DNA from: Selenomonadales bacterium 4137-cl
GTDB lineage: Bacteria; Bacillota; Negativicutes; Sporomusales; UBA7701
NCBI GenBank assembly: GCA_032334055.1
Contig: JAUOZS010000001.1
Span: 3,372,001 to 3,436,000 of the forward strand
DNA length: 64,000 nt
Direction of reading: 5' to 3'
A program made the translations under genes and the position numbers. Positions 36,787-44,999 of the stretch are shown piece by piece; positions within the stretch are counted from its first letter, which is position 1; the number at the start of each line of letters is the position of its first letter. The notes beneath the pieces were generated by a model. The model did not search any database. It was not told the origin of the DNA and saw only the letters and a program-made list of their open reading frames with translations.

Positions 36787-36861
36787 TGGTGGGGCATGCT
36801 GGTTTCGAACCAGCGGCCTCTTGAATGTGAATCAAGCGCTCTCCCGCTGAGCTAATGCCCC
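36787..36861 (-). tRNA. tRNA-Val (anticodon CAC)
   Basis: 75 nt with encoded CCA. Acceptor GGGGCAT pairs perfectly with ATGCCCC. The anticodon stem CTTGA/TCAAG closes the loop TTCACAT with anticodon CAC, and the T stem is GCTGG/CCAGC. Reads GTG. Confidence 0.95.
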
Positions 36862-37017
36862 AAAGACAATGTGTTGTGAGCTTGTCCCTTCGACCAATAA
36901 GTCATCGGTCTTATATCTGATAGTATACCCCCTAAGGGGGGCGATAATCAAGTGTAGAATTTTTTTTCTTGTCTTGCATAGTAATGGAAATTACGATCCC
37001 GAGGGTTTAAGAACCGC

Positions 37018-37767
37018 TTACTTTTCAAGCTCCCGCCGCACCTCTTCGGCTATTCTTTTCATTCTCGCCGCGTGTTCTTCGCGCGTAGAATGATACTGCG
37101 GCAAGTCCCATTCCATGACGTTGAGGCTATCCACAATACCGGGAAGCACATCAAAAGGAAGCGACAACAAAAGCAACCCTTCCGGGAACAGGCCGCGCGC
37201 CTTCATCCCGTGGTGCAGCCCGGTAACCATAAGATTAACCTCGCCGTGAACGTAAGGATACATATACAGCCATGCGCACCCCGCCACGGTCGTTCCCCTG
37301 GCGGTCCAGCCGGCCCCGTTCTTATAGCCCGCCGCTCTAAGCACCACTTCCGCCTGACTGGGCCTGGCGGTAACAATTAGCAGGTCGGGATCGAAACACA
37401 GTTGGTTAAGAGGGGCAAACGCCACGAAGTTGACGCTGCCCTCCGCCAGTCGCGGCATTTTACCGTAAATTCTCCTGTTTGCCCGGGCATCCTCGTATAC
37501 ACCCAATTTGGGGCCGATCATCCCGCTCTCAAAAACAGGGTCAGGCTTATCCATCCCCAAAAGGATCGGCCCCACCTTGCACTCGTGCTCGTCTTTGGTC
37601 GTATAGAACGGGCGCCCGTCCTGCGCCTCCTTCAGCATTTGGCAAAAGGCCGCCTTCTTATCAAGCCGCTCCAGGCCGTCCGGCCTTGTCAAAAGAAACT
37701 TTACCCCTACCGGCTGGTGCTCGAACCCAAACCGTTCAAAAATAGTTAAATCAATCCGTCCTTCCAT
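37018..37767 (-). CDS. DUF169-family protein
   Basis: 249 aa from ATG 37767 (GGGAGG 6 bases upstream); the longer frame to 37908 lacks a site. DUF169 pattern: QPVGVKFLLTRPDGLERLDK, AAFCQMLKEAQDGRPFYTTK, CKVGPILLGM, VNFVAFAPLNQLCFDPDLLI, then WTARGTTVAGCAWLYMYPY. The family has two conserved cysteines and is often near metal or methyl-transfer genes; function unproven. Lies beside the T-box region but is separated by its own 250 bp. Confidence 0.85.
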   Translation of the reverse strand: MEGRIDLTIFERFGFEHQPVGVKFLLTRPDGLERLDKKAAFCQMLKEAQDGRPFYTTKDEHECKVGPILLGMDKPDPVFESGMIGPKLGVYEDARANRRIYGKMPRLAEGSVNFVAFAPLNQLCFDPDLLIVTARPSQAEVVLRAAGYKNGAGWTARGTTVAGCAWLYMYPYVHGEVNLMVTGLHHGMKARGLFPEGLLLLSLPFDVLPGIVDSLNVMEWDLPQYHSTREEHAARMKRIAEEVRRELEK

Positions 37768-38021
37768 ATAAACCTCCCGTATGACAACCTTCAGTAGCCG
37801 GACCTGCCTGGGCAGCCTGATCATTCTTAGCCGGCAGTCCTCGGAACGGTCATCAACTCGATCCTTGTAACGTGATATTTCTCCGTGAGCGGAGACTCCT
37901 CCTCCCATATAATACCTGTTATCTTTTTCATGCCCCTTCAGTCAGCAAAAAGACCTTGCGCCTAGGCACAAGGTCTCATAACAAAGTTTCGCCGCCACTC
38001 CTCCGCGAGGATACGAGGACG

Positions 38022-39320
38022 TCACATGGCCCGCTTGTCGATGACCCGCCTGGCCTTGCCTTCGCTGCGCTCGATCGTCTTCGGGGGCACCAGCCTCACC
38101 AATGGGCTGAGGCCGGTTGCCGCCTTCATCCGTTCCTGGACCCTGTGCTCGGCGGCCCGCACCGCCTCCGGCGAACCGTCGACCAAGCCATTGGCCTTCT
38201 CGACCAGCACGGTGAGCTTGTCGAGGCTGCCCTCGCGCTCAACCAGCAGTTGATAGTGGGGTGTAGTTTCACCGAGGCTGAGAAGCACGTCCTCGACCTG
38301 TGAGGGAAAGACATTCACGCCGCGAATGATGAGCATGTCGTCGCTCCGCCCCAGCACCCGGTCCATGCGGGTCTGGGTCCGTCCGCAGGCGCACCGCTCC
38401 CGCCGCAAGGCGGACAGATCGCGGGTGCGGTAGCGGATCATCGGCAGACCTTCCTTGGTCAGGGTGGTGATGACTACTTCGCCCTTCGCCCCGTCCGGCA
38501 ACACCTCGCCGCTCTCCGGGTCGATGATTTCCGTGTAGAAATGATCCTCCTGGATGTGGAGACCATCGTGGGCGGAGCACTCGCACGCCACTCCGGGACC
38601 GATGATCTCGCTCAGGCCGTAGACGTCAAACGCCTTGACGCCGTAGGTCTCCTCGACCTGGTCGTGCATGCTGTCGGACCACGTCTCCGCACCGCAGAAA
38701 ATCGACTGCAGCGCCGTATCCTCGGGTTTTACGCCCATCTCCCGCATCGTCTCGGCCAGATGCAGCGAGTACGACGGCGTGATGATCATCGCCGTTGTGC
38801 CGAAATCCTTCATCAGCATGACCTGACGGGCCGTGTTGCCCCCCGAGATCGGCACGACCGATGCGCCCACCAACTCGGCGGCGTAATGAAACCCCAGCCC
38901 GCCGGTGAACAGCCCATAGTTGACCGCCACCTGGAAAATTGAGCTGTCCGTCAGCCCGCCGGCCACCAGCGTCCGAGCCAATACCTCGGCCCATACCCCC
39001 AGATCGTTCCGGGTATAAGCGACCACCGTCGGCCGGCCGGTCGTGCCGCTTGAGCAATGCACCCTGACGATTTGTTTCATCGGCACGGCCAGCATCCCGT
39101 AAGGATAAGCGTCGCGCATATCCTGCTTGGTCGTGAAGGGCAGCTTGCTAATATCGGCAAGAGTGCGGATATCCTCCGGCTTTACCCCCTTGGCTTGCAT
39201 CTTGGCCCGGTAGGACGGCACATTATGATAAGTCCGCTCGACAACCTTGCGCAGGCGGGTAAGCTGCAGCTCCTCGATCTGCGACCGGCTGCCCTGTTCC
39301 ATCGTTGCATTCCAGATCAT
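38022..39320 (-). CDS. paaK: Phenylacetate-CoA ligase family (aryl-acetate activation)
   Basis: 432 aa from ATG 39320, whose A overlaps the stop of the S-component gene (GCATGA). AMP-binding/PaaK enzyme. The P-loop HCSSGTTGRPTVVAYT and the core GLSEIIGPGVACECSAHDG are present, then EVVITTLTKEGLPMIRYRTR, and a C-terminal AMP-binding lid with DMLIIRGVNVFPSQVEDVLL. The family adenylates arylacetates (phenylacetate, and related indoleacetate) to CoA thioesters. The gene is cotranscribed with an S component behind a Trp-specifying T-box, which is an odd partner for a catabolic ligase. See findings. Confidence 0.9.
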   Translation of the reverse strand: MIWNATMEQGSRSQIEELQLTRLRKVVERTYHNVPSYRAKMQAKGVKPEDIRTLADISKLPFTTKQDMRDAYPYGMLAVPMKQIVRVHCSSGTTGRPTVVAYTRNDLGVWAEVLARTLVAGGLTDSSIFQVAVNYGLFTGGLGFHYAAELVGASVVPISGGNTARQVMLMKDFGTTAMIITPSYSLHLAETMREMGVKPEDTALQSIFCGAETWSDSMHDQVEETYGVKAFDVYGLSEIIGPGVACECSAHDGLHIQEDHFYTEIIDPESGEVLPDGAKGEVVITTLTKEGLPMIRYRTRDLSALRRERCACGRTQTRMDRVLGRSDDMLIIRGVNVFPSQVEDVLLSLGETTPHYQLLVEREGSLDKLTVLVEKANGLVDGSPEAVRAAEHRVQERMKAATGLSPLVRLVPPKTIERSEGKARRVIDKRAM

Positions 39321-39901
39321 GCTTTCTCCTCCTTCGTAACAACAGCCGTCTTCCCGGCAAACAGCCTCATAGCCGGGAAATAAAGCACCTGGGCGACAAC
39401 GCAGTTCACCGCTCCCACCGTCAGCACCACCGGCATCATGCCGTAGACGTAAACCTGCATCGGGATGCTCATAACAATCTTCGTGACGGTGATGAATACG
39501 AAGCCGCTGGCCAGAGTGCCGATGAAGGTGCTCACCGCCGGCTGGAGGGTAAGGCCGAGAACTTTCAGCCGACCGGTAAGGCCGGCCACGAGAGCGCACG
39601 CCACCGCGCCCACCGGCTCACTGATGAGATTGGCGTACGGAAAGATCGCCTTCGATGTCACCATACACACCACTCCGGCCACCAGGCCGATGCCAGCGGC
39701 CTGCTTAAACCCCGGCCGAACGACGAGGATGGCCAAGCAATACATGGCAATAAGCCAGTTGGGAGTGATGCCTGCTATGCTCGGACTGACAAGCCGCAGA
39801 ATTACGCCGATAGCCAGCAACAGCGCCGTTACCGCAATCCCCCTGGTGTTGCCGCCCGTTTTCTCCACGCGTACCATTTCCTGATCGTTCCGGTTTTCCA
39901 T
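39317..39901 (-). CDS. ECF-type transporter S component, probably tryptophan (TrpP-like)
   Basis: 194 aa from ATG 39901, GGAGG 7 bases upstream. Six or so hydrophobic helices: GIAVTALLLAIGVILRLVSP, GITPNWLIAMYCLAILVV, FKQAAGIGLVAGVVCMVTS, GAVACALVAGLTGRLKVLGL, STFIGTLASGFVFITVTKIV. The arrangement resembles TrpP-type S components. The upstream T-box has specifier UGG, so a Trp-specific binding subunit is the best reading, but substrate specificity is inferred from regulation. Confidence 0.8.
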   Translation of the reverse strand: MENRNDQEMVRVEKTGGNTRGIAVTALLLAIGVILRLVSPSIAGITPNWLIAMYCLAILVVRPGFKQAAGIGLVAGVVCMVTSKAIFPYANLISEPVGAVACALVAGLTGRLKVLGLTLQPAVSTFIGTLASGFVFITVTKIVMSIPMQVYVYGMMPVVLTVGAVNCVVAQVLYFPAMRLFAGKTAVVTKEEKA

Positions 39902-39928
39902 TTGTATTCCTCCCGCTTTTATAAAGTA

Positions 39929-40225
39929 AAATAAAAGACCCGTCCCCAGCCAGGGACGGGTCATAACCCGTGGTGCCACCCAAGTTAGCCGCAGAGCGGC
40001 TCACTCTTCCGGATGCGGGCCAAATCCCGCTATCCGCTTCCCTTTAACGGGGGAATTCCGACGGCGCCTACCCCGCTCGCGCGGCTCGGGCCGTGTCTCC
40101 CGGGTCCATTCGCCATGCCGAGCGGTGCCAACCTCACACCATCGTTGGCTCGCTGCGACTCTCCTGCATGGATACTACTCCCGATCCTCGACTTCGCATA
40201 TTCGGTTGCCTACTAAGTCCTACTT
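39929..40225 (-). promoter_or_regulatory. T-box leader, UGG (Trp) specifier, before the S component
   Basis: Minus-strand 5' leader. Antiterminator core GGGTGGCACCACGGG (near 39969-39982). Terminator GACCCGTCCC (39937-39946) / GGGACGGGTC (39953-39962) followed by TTTTATTTT. Stem I contains GCGAATGGACCCGGG, where the specifier TGG (complement of CCA 40106-40108) sits in the usual GAA-NNN-A context. Uncharged tRNA-Trp should allow read-through into the S component and paaK. Confidence 0.88.
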
Positions 40226-40242
40226 TGGAGTCTGCTGCAGAA

Positions 40243-40923
40243 CTATCGATAAAACCGCATTGCCACGATCATCGCCGTGCCGGCCGCCAGCGTGGCCAGC
40301 GTCAAGTAGTCGCGGGCCCCGAAAGCGATGCTGGTGCCGTAACTCCCGGCCCGGCTGGCGCCGAAGCCTCTCAGCTCCAGGCTCATGGCCATCGTTTCCG
40401 AGCGGGCCACCGACCGCAGCACCAGCGGCTGCACGATCGTCAGGTAATTCTTCAGCCTCCGGGCCACGCTCCCCCGGTTGGAATAACCCCGGCAGGCCTG
40501 AGCCTCCTGCACTGCCTTGATCTCGGCCAACAGGTCGGGGATGAAGCGCAGCGAGGCCGTCACCATGAAGGCGTATTCGTAAGGTACGCGCAGCTGACGC
40601 ACCAGCGAGGCGGTAAGATCCTGGATGCGGGTGGTGGCCAGCAGGAGGATGAACAGGCCGGTCATCATCGCCATGCGCAGGCCGACGACCGCCGAAAACT
40701 CCGCCTCCGCCCCCAGCGCGTACTGCATGGCCGCAAGCCCCGCGGCGAAGATGCCCAGGCTGCCCAGCGCCTTGTAGCTTCCGGCCGGCACCCGCGCCAG
40801 GGCGAACATCGCCAGCAGCGCGGCCGCCAGCAGCGCCAGGGCCGCGGCCGAATCAAGCAGCATCGCCCACAGCGACACGAGAAAAACCATCGCGAGTTTC
40901 GTCAGGGGCGCCGTCTTACGCAT
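40243..40923 (-). CDS. ECF transporter T component (EcfT/CbiQ-type)
   Basis: 226 aa from ATG 40923 (GGAGGAG upstream). Five hydrophobic helices (LAMVFLVSLWAMLLDSAAAL, ALGSLGIFAAGLAAMQYAL) and two short cytoplasmic Ala-Arg-Gly-type motifs that couple to the ATPases, here ACRGYSNRG and ELRGFGA. It links the S component to the ATPase pair. It overlaps the ATPase gene start by 8 bases. Confidence 0.9.
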   Translation of the reverse strand: MRKTAPLTKLAMVFLVSLWAMLLDSAAALALLAAALLAMFALARVPAGSYKALGSLGIFAAGLAAMQYALGAEAEFSAVVGLRMAMMTGLFILLLATTRIQDLTASLVRQLRVPYEYAFMVTASLRFIPDLLAEIKAVQEAQACRGYSNRGSVARRLKNYLTIVQPLVLRSVARSETMAMSLELRGFGASRAGSYGTSIAFGARDYLTLATLAAGTAMIVAMRFYR

Positions 40924-41740
40924 ACAGTCTCCTCCTCGTCGCACAGATTTCGCCGCACAATTCCTCCGGCACGACCGATCCACTCATTACGCCATGGTCC
41001 TTAAGTCCTCTGGCCACCTTCGCCGCCGCCGGCTCGCGAAGGCCCCAGGCGCTCACGTCGGCTTCCCCGGCGAACAGCTCGCGCACGCCGCCGTCGAATA
41101 CCACCCGGCCGGCGGTCATCACCACCGCTCGGTGCGCATAGCGGGCCAGAAGCTCCATATCGTGCGTGACCAGCAGGATCGCCATTCCCTTGGCGTTCAG
41201 CCCGGTCAGCAGCTCCATCAGCGCCGTCTTCTCGCGCGCGTCCTGCCCGCTGGTCGGTTCGTCGAGGATCAGCAGCCGCGGCGACAGTGCCAGCGCCGAC
41301 GCGATCGCCAGGCGCTGCTTCTGCCCTTTGGACAGCGTCCGCGGGTAAGCGGCGGCCAGCGCCGCAAGGCCGGTAGCCTCCAGAGCCGCAGCGACCGCCT
41401 CCCTTACCTCGCCGGCGGAAAACCCGAGCTGCTCGGGTCCGTAGGCAACCTCCTCCGCCACCGCATCGCGGAAAATCTGCCTGTCCGGATTCTGGAACAC
41501 ATAACCGACCTGGCGGGCAATCACCGCCGTCGCGCTCCCGGCCGTTTCACGGCCATCCAGCATTATCTTGCCAGCCGCCGGCCGCAGCAGACCCATTACC
41601 AGCCTGGTCAGCGTCGTTTTGCCGCTGCCGTTGCGGCCGGCGATGGCCACGAATTCGCCCTCGCCGACCTTCAGACTCGCGTCACGGACGGCGTATCGCC
41701 CAGCTTTATAGCAATAGCTCACATTTTCGATCTCAAGCAC
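40916..41740 (-). CDS. ECF transporter ATPase (A')
   Basis: 274 aa from GTG 41740, overlapping the first ATPase gene's stop (AAAAGTGCTTGA). Walker A GRNGSGKTTLTRLV, Q-loop QNPDRQIF, signature LSKGQKQRLAIASALAL, Walker B LLILDEPTSGQDARE, H-loop LLVTHDMELL. Pairs with the A component from the next gene. The C-terminal ~50 residues (VRELFAGEADVSAWGLREP) are a regulatory tail. Confidence 0.92.
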   Translation of the reverse strand: MLEIENVSYCYKAGRYAVRDASLKVGEGEFVAIAGRNGSGKTTLTRLVMGLLRPAAGKIMLDGRETAGSATAVIARQVGYVFQNPDRQIFRDAVAEEVAYGPEQLGFSAGEVREAVAAALEATGLAALAAAYPRTLSKGQKQRLAIASALALSPRLLILDEPTSGQDAREKTALMELLTGLNAKGMAILLVTHDMELLARYAHRAVVMTAGRVVFDGGVRELFAGEADVSAWGLREPAAAKVARGLKDHGVMSGSVVPEELCGEICATRRRLYA

Positions 41741-42605
41741 TTTTCGTCCCCTCCCGGTGCCGGGCGCCGATAAAGCCGCCCAACTCCTCCACCGCCTCGC
41801 CCGCGTGCCGCCAGGGAGCAAACCCGGCGTCCAGCCGGTCTTCCAGGCCGAACTTGAGCTGCCACAGCGGCGGCACCATCGCCGCCAGATCCTCCCGGCG
41901 AGCGATCAGCGGCAGCACCTCCTCCGGCCGTCCCTCGCAGGCCACCCGTCCGCTGGCCAAGACCACGATGTTATCGGCGTAAGCAAGCACCCGGGCCAAA
42001 TCGTGCTCCACCACCAGCACCGTCATGCCGTACTCGCGGTTGAGAAGGGCCAGCAGTGCGTATAAATCCTCGGCCCCTTCAGGGTCGAGAGCCGAGGCCG
42101 GTTCGTCCAGCACCAGGATTCCCGGCCTGGTCGCCAGCACCGAAGCGATCGCCAGGCGCTGCTTCTGCCCGCCCGACAGCGAGCCGACCTCCCGGTCCTC
42201 CATCCCCGCCAGCCCTACCTGAGCCAGCACCTCGCCGATCCGGCGGGCGATCATGCCGTGCTCGACGCCGCGATTCTCAAGCGCGAAAGCGACCTCCTCG
42301 GCCACCGTCATCGTCACCAATTGACTCTCGTAGTCCTCCAGCACCGTGCCAACATGGGCGGAAAGCTCCCCCATACTGCTGCCGGCGGTATCCAGACCCG
42401 CCACCTTGACGCCGCCCGCCATGCTGCCGCCGAAGTAATGAGGCACCACGCCGCACGCCGCCAGACAAAGCGTCGTCTTGCCCGCGCCGCTCGGTCCGGC
42501 CACCGCCGTGAACGAGCCCCGGGCCACGGTAAGGCTGACGCCGTCCAGCGCTTTCTCGGCGCCGTCGTATGCATAGCTAAAATTCTCGAACACCATTGCC
42601 GTCAT
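41733..42605 (-). CDS. ECF transporter ATPase (A)
   Basis: 290 aa from ATG 42605 (GGGAGG 7 bases upstream). Walker A AGPSGAGKTTLCLAACG, signature SLSGGQKQRLAIASVLAT, Walker B ILVLDEPASALDPEG, H-loop VLVVEHDLARVLA. First gene of the ECF operon, directly after the T-box at 42622-42916. A glutamine-less signature variation is not seen, so it should be active. Confidence 0.92.
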   Translation of the reverse strand: MTAMVFENFSYAYDGAEKALDGVSLTVARGSFTAVAGPSGAGKTTLCLAACGVVPHYFGGSMAGGVKVAGLDTAGSSMGELSAHVGTVLEDYESQLVTMTVAEEVAFALENRGVEHGMIARRIGEVLAQVGLAGMEDREVGSLSGGQKQRLAIASVLATRPGILVLDEPASALDPEGAEDLYALLALLNREYGMTVLVVEHDLARVLAYADNIVVLASGRVACEGRPEEVLPLIARREDLAAMVPPLWQLKFGLEDRLDAGFAPWRHAGEAVEELGGFIGARHREGTKSA

Positions 42606-42621
42606 CGTCAAACCTCCCGCC

Positions 42622-42916
42622 CAAAATATAAAAACCCCACGTCCCGGTGAAGGGACGAGGGGTTAACCCGCGGTGCCACCCTAATTGGCCGCCTGAGCGG
42701 CCCAGCTTTACATGGTACGGGAGCCAAGCTCCGATACCCGCTTCCCGTTAACGGAGGAAGATCCCGACGGCGCCTACCCCGCGGCTGCGGATCGGACCGT
42801 ATCTCCCAGGCCCATTCGACATGTCGAGCAGTGCCAAACTCCCACCACCGTTGGCTCGCTGTAACCCTCTTGCCATGTGTACTCTTCCTGGTCATCGATG
42901 CTAATATATGTATTTT
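42622..42916 (-). promoter_or_regulatory. T-box leader, UGG (Trp) specifier, before the ECF ATPase operon
   Basis: Minus-strand leader. Antiterminator core GGGTGGCACCGCGGG (near 42669-42682). Terminator CCCCACGTCCC (42635-42645) / GGGACGAGGGG (42651-42662) followed by TTTTTATATTTT. Stem I has TCGAATGGGCCTGGG, where the specifier TGG (complement of CCA 42812-42814) again follows GAA. Starts just after the promoter at 42923-42952. Paired with the leader at 39929-40225. Confidence 0.9.
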
Positions 42917-42922
42917 GGTATG

Positions 42923-42952
42923 AGTATAGCAGACCGGACGCGCCCTTGTCAA
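42923..42952 (-). promoter_or_regulatory. Strong promoter of the T-box/ECF operon
   Basis: Minus strand TTGACA (42947-42952), 18-base spacer, TATACT (42923-42928). Start of transcription falls at the 5' end of the T-box. Confidence 0.9.
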
Positions 42953-43021
42953 CACATTTTCCCCCACTCCGCAAATACACGGGACGGGTATGGGGCAAAC
43001 TACTCACGCGGAGGTGTAATC

Positions 43022-43414
43022 ATGGAAGGAATAATATGCGCCAGCTGTCACTCCTGGCTGACCATTGACACGGGCGCGTGTCCCGGCTGCGGCTGCCCCG
43101 TCGTGCTTGAAGGCGACAACAAGAGCGTAATCGACCACCTGCAGCCCAACTGCCTTATCCATCGGTACGAGGGGTCCGACATGCTAGAGCCGGCGGCCAT
43201 CGTCAAGGAAGGCAAAACCAACATTAAAGCCGCCACCCGCCTCAAAGAGTACGCCCAACCCGTCACCGTTCCCAAAAACAAGGTCTATGCCTTCGATCAG
43301 AACATTCTCGGCAGCATCCAGGCCCTCAGGAACGAACGCACCGCCACCATCAGGAGGTATGACGAGCAAATAGCCAGTCAGTGGCAGCAGCTTAAACCTT
43401 ATAAACCAAAATAG
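43022..43414 (+). CDS. Zinc-ribbon protein, 130 aa
   Basis: ATG 43022 after CGGAGGTG. Cys-x2-Cys in GIICASCHSW and Cys-x2-Cys-x-Cys in ACPGCGCPVVLEG give a short zinc ribbon in the first 30 residues. The rest is helical and basic (TNIKAATRLKEYAQPVTVPK, LRNERTATIRRYDEQIA). No longer family match. Faces away from the T-box operon, so it is probably not part of it. Confidence 0.75.
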   Translation: MEGIICASCHSWLTIDTGACPGCGCPVVLEGDNKSVIDHLQPNCLIHRYEGSDMLEPAAIVKEGKTNIKAATRLKEYAQPVTVPKNKVYAFDQNILGSIQALRNERTATIRRYDEQIASQWQQLKPYKPK

Positions 43415-43415
43415 G

Positions 43416-43596
43416 GGAGCCGCTGATAAGCCCCCATCTACGTTGCCCCCGCAAGGGGGAGGCCGCCGTTCTAAAGCGCTTAAGCGCCAAGAACGGCGCA
43501 CTTGGTCCTGCGGGAGCGCGCTCGCCGTACACCCCGAAGTACTGTCTCGCGCGCTTCCTCGGCCCGCCTAGTATCTGTGGATTTCTAAGCGGCTCC
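43416..43596. repeat. 181-bp palindromic element, MITE-like or structured RNA
   Basis: Bounded by GGAGCCGCT (43416-43424) and AGCGGCTCC (43588-43596), inverted repeats with 9 perfect bases. Inside lie an inner hairpin from GCCGTTCT / AGAACGGC (about 43463-43500) and a GC-rich palindromic GCGCGC tract. No frame. It is not one of the two T-boxes. Confidence 0.5.
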
Positions 43597-43609
43597 GGCA
43601 AAACAATTT

Positions 43610-43637
43610 AAAGGCCGGGGAAAAATCCCCGGCCTTT
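43610..43637 (-). terminator. Terminator of the aminotransferase gene
   Basis: AAAGGCCGGGGA / TCCCCGGCCTTT (43610-43637), followed on the minus strand by AAATTGTTTT. Confidence 0.75.
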
Positions 43638-43645
43638 CGTGATGC

Positions 43646-44824
43646 TTATTTTCCGCAACCGCACGAGCAAGAAGGAGCAGCGGCTTTGTCCCATTCGGCG
43701 CAGGCCGCGCCCACCGCCGCACCGGATTGGACCGGTACGCCCAGGGCGTTGAGGGCCCGTTCCACCGACGACAGCGTCTTCACGATCTCGGTGATGCAGA
43801 CGTTGCCCATATGGCCGATACGGAACGCCTTGCCCTTGATCTCGCCCAGAGCGCCGGCCACGACAACGCCGTAGTCCTCCATCTTGGCCCGGAAGGCGGC
43901 GCAGTCCACCCCGGCGGGGTAATAGGCAACCGTCAGGGTCGGCGCCAGCGCCGCGGCGGCCGTGACCGGCTTTACGCCGATCGCCGCGAGACCGGCCCGC
44001 ACGCTGCGGCCGATGCGATCGTGGCGGGCATAGCGGTTCTCCAGCCCTTCGGCCAAAATGATCTTGACCGATTCGTTCAGCGCCAGGATCAGATTGACCG
44101 GCGGGGTGGCGAAATATGTGGACGGATTATCCATGATCGGCAGCCAGTTCTTCCAGTCGCTATAGTAGGTCGGGACGGTGCCCAGCGCCTCGCGCCGGGC
44201 GAGAGCCTTGGCGCCGATAGCCACCATCGTCAGGCCGGGCGGCGTTCCGAAGGCCTTCTGGCAAGTGGTTACGATCATATCGATGCCCCAGTCCTTCATC
44301 GGCTCGGGGATGCCGGCACTGGCGCACACGCCGTCAAGGATGAACAGGGTATCGTACTTTTTGGCCAGTTCGCCCACTTCCTTGGGCTGGGCCATGACGC
44401 CCGAAGAAGTATCGACATGGGTAAGGGTGATAGCGGCGTACTTTTTCGCCGCCAGCTTTGCCTCGATCTCCGCCAGCGGCACGCGCTCGCCCACCGGGCA
44501 GCTTAATACGTCGGCCTTGATGCCGAGCGCCTTGGCCACCAAAGCGTAACGGTCGCCGAACACCCCGTGGGTGACGACGAGAATCTCTTCGCCGGCCCTT
44601 ACGGTATTTATCAGCCCCATCTCCATCGACAGCGTGCCGGCCCCGCCGACGACGATCATCTGCTCGGCCTGGAAAATGGTTTTGAGGCCTGCCAGGCACT
44701 CCTTGTAAGCCTTCACAAAACCGCCATAGGTATGACCGTACGTCTGGGTCGCCATCGCCTGCCGGATGGGATCGGCCACCGGCGTCGGCCCGGGAATCAT
44801 AACCAGCGGATCAGTTTTAATCAT
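43646..44824 (-). CDS. Class V aminotransferase (alanine/serine-glyoxylate type)
   Basis: 392 aa from ATG 44824 (GAGGGG upstream). PLP enzyme of the purine catabolism/AGT group: MIPGPTPVADPIRQAMA, VVGGAGTLSMEMGLINTV, SAGIPEPMKDWGID and the PLP Lys190 in TTCQKAFGTPPGLTM. It ends in an odd CSCGCGK tail after SCAEWDK, five residues with three Cys, a possible metal-binding appendage. Uses alanine, serine or glyoxylate. With the alanine dehydrogenase and serine dehydratase elsewhere in the window it fits amino-acid interconversion, though not linked. Confidence 0.88.
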   Translation of the reverse strand: MIKTDPLVMIPGPTPVADPIRQAMATQTYGHTYGGFVKAYKECLAGLKTIFQAEQMIVVGGAGTLSMEMGLINTVRAGEEILVVTHGVFGDRYALVAKALGIKADVLSCPVGERVPLAEIEAKLAAKKYAAITLTHVDTSSGVMAQPKEVGELAKKYDTLFILDGVCASAGIPEPMKDWGIDMIVTTCQKAFGTPPGLTMVAIGAKALARREALGTVPTYYSDWKNWLPIMDNPSTYFATPPVNLILALNESVKIILAEGLENRYARHDRIGRSVRAGLAAIGVKPVTAAAALAPTLTVAYYPAGVDCAAFRAKMEDYGVVVAGALGEIKGKAFRIGHMGNVCITEIVKTLSSVERALNALGVPVQSGAAVGAACAEWDKAAAPSCSCGCGK

Positions 44825-44999
44825 TGAAATCGCCCCTCTCAATAACGTTAGTCTTAAAAAAATACGGTGCCGGCCGGCAAAAATCCTGCCCCGGCGGCAT
44901 TCCTTTCTCGCATAGCCGCTATGCCTTTATCCGAACATCCGGCGGAATTAACCGCCCTTGCCGGCAATATACTTTATTAGTTTGCACTGGAGGGACAGC

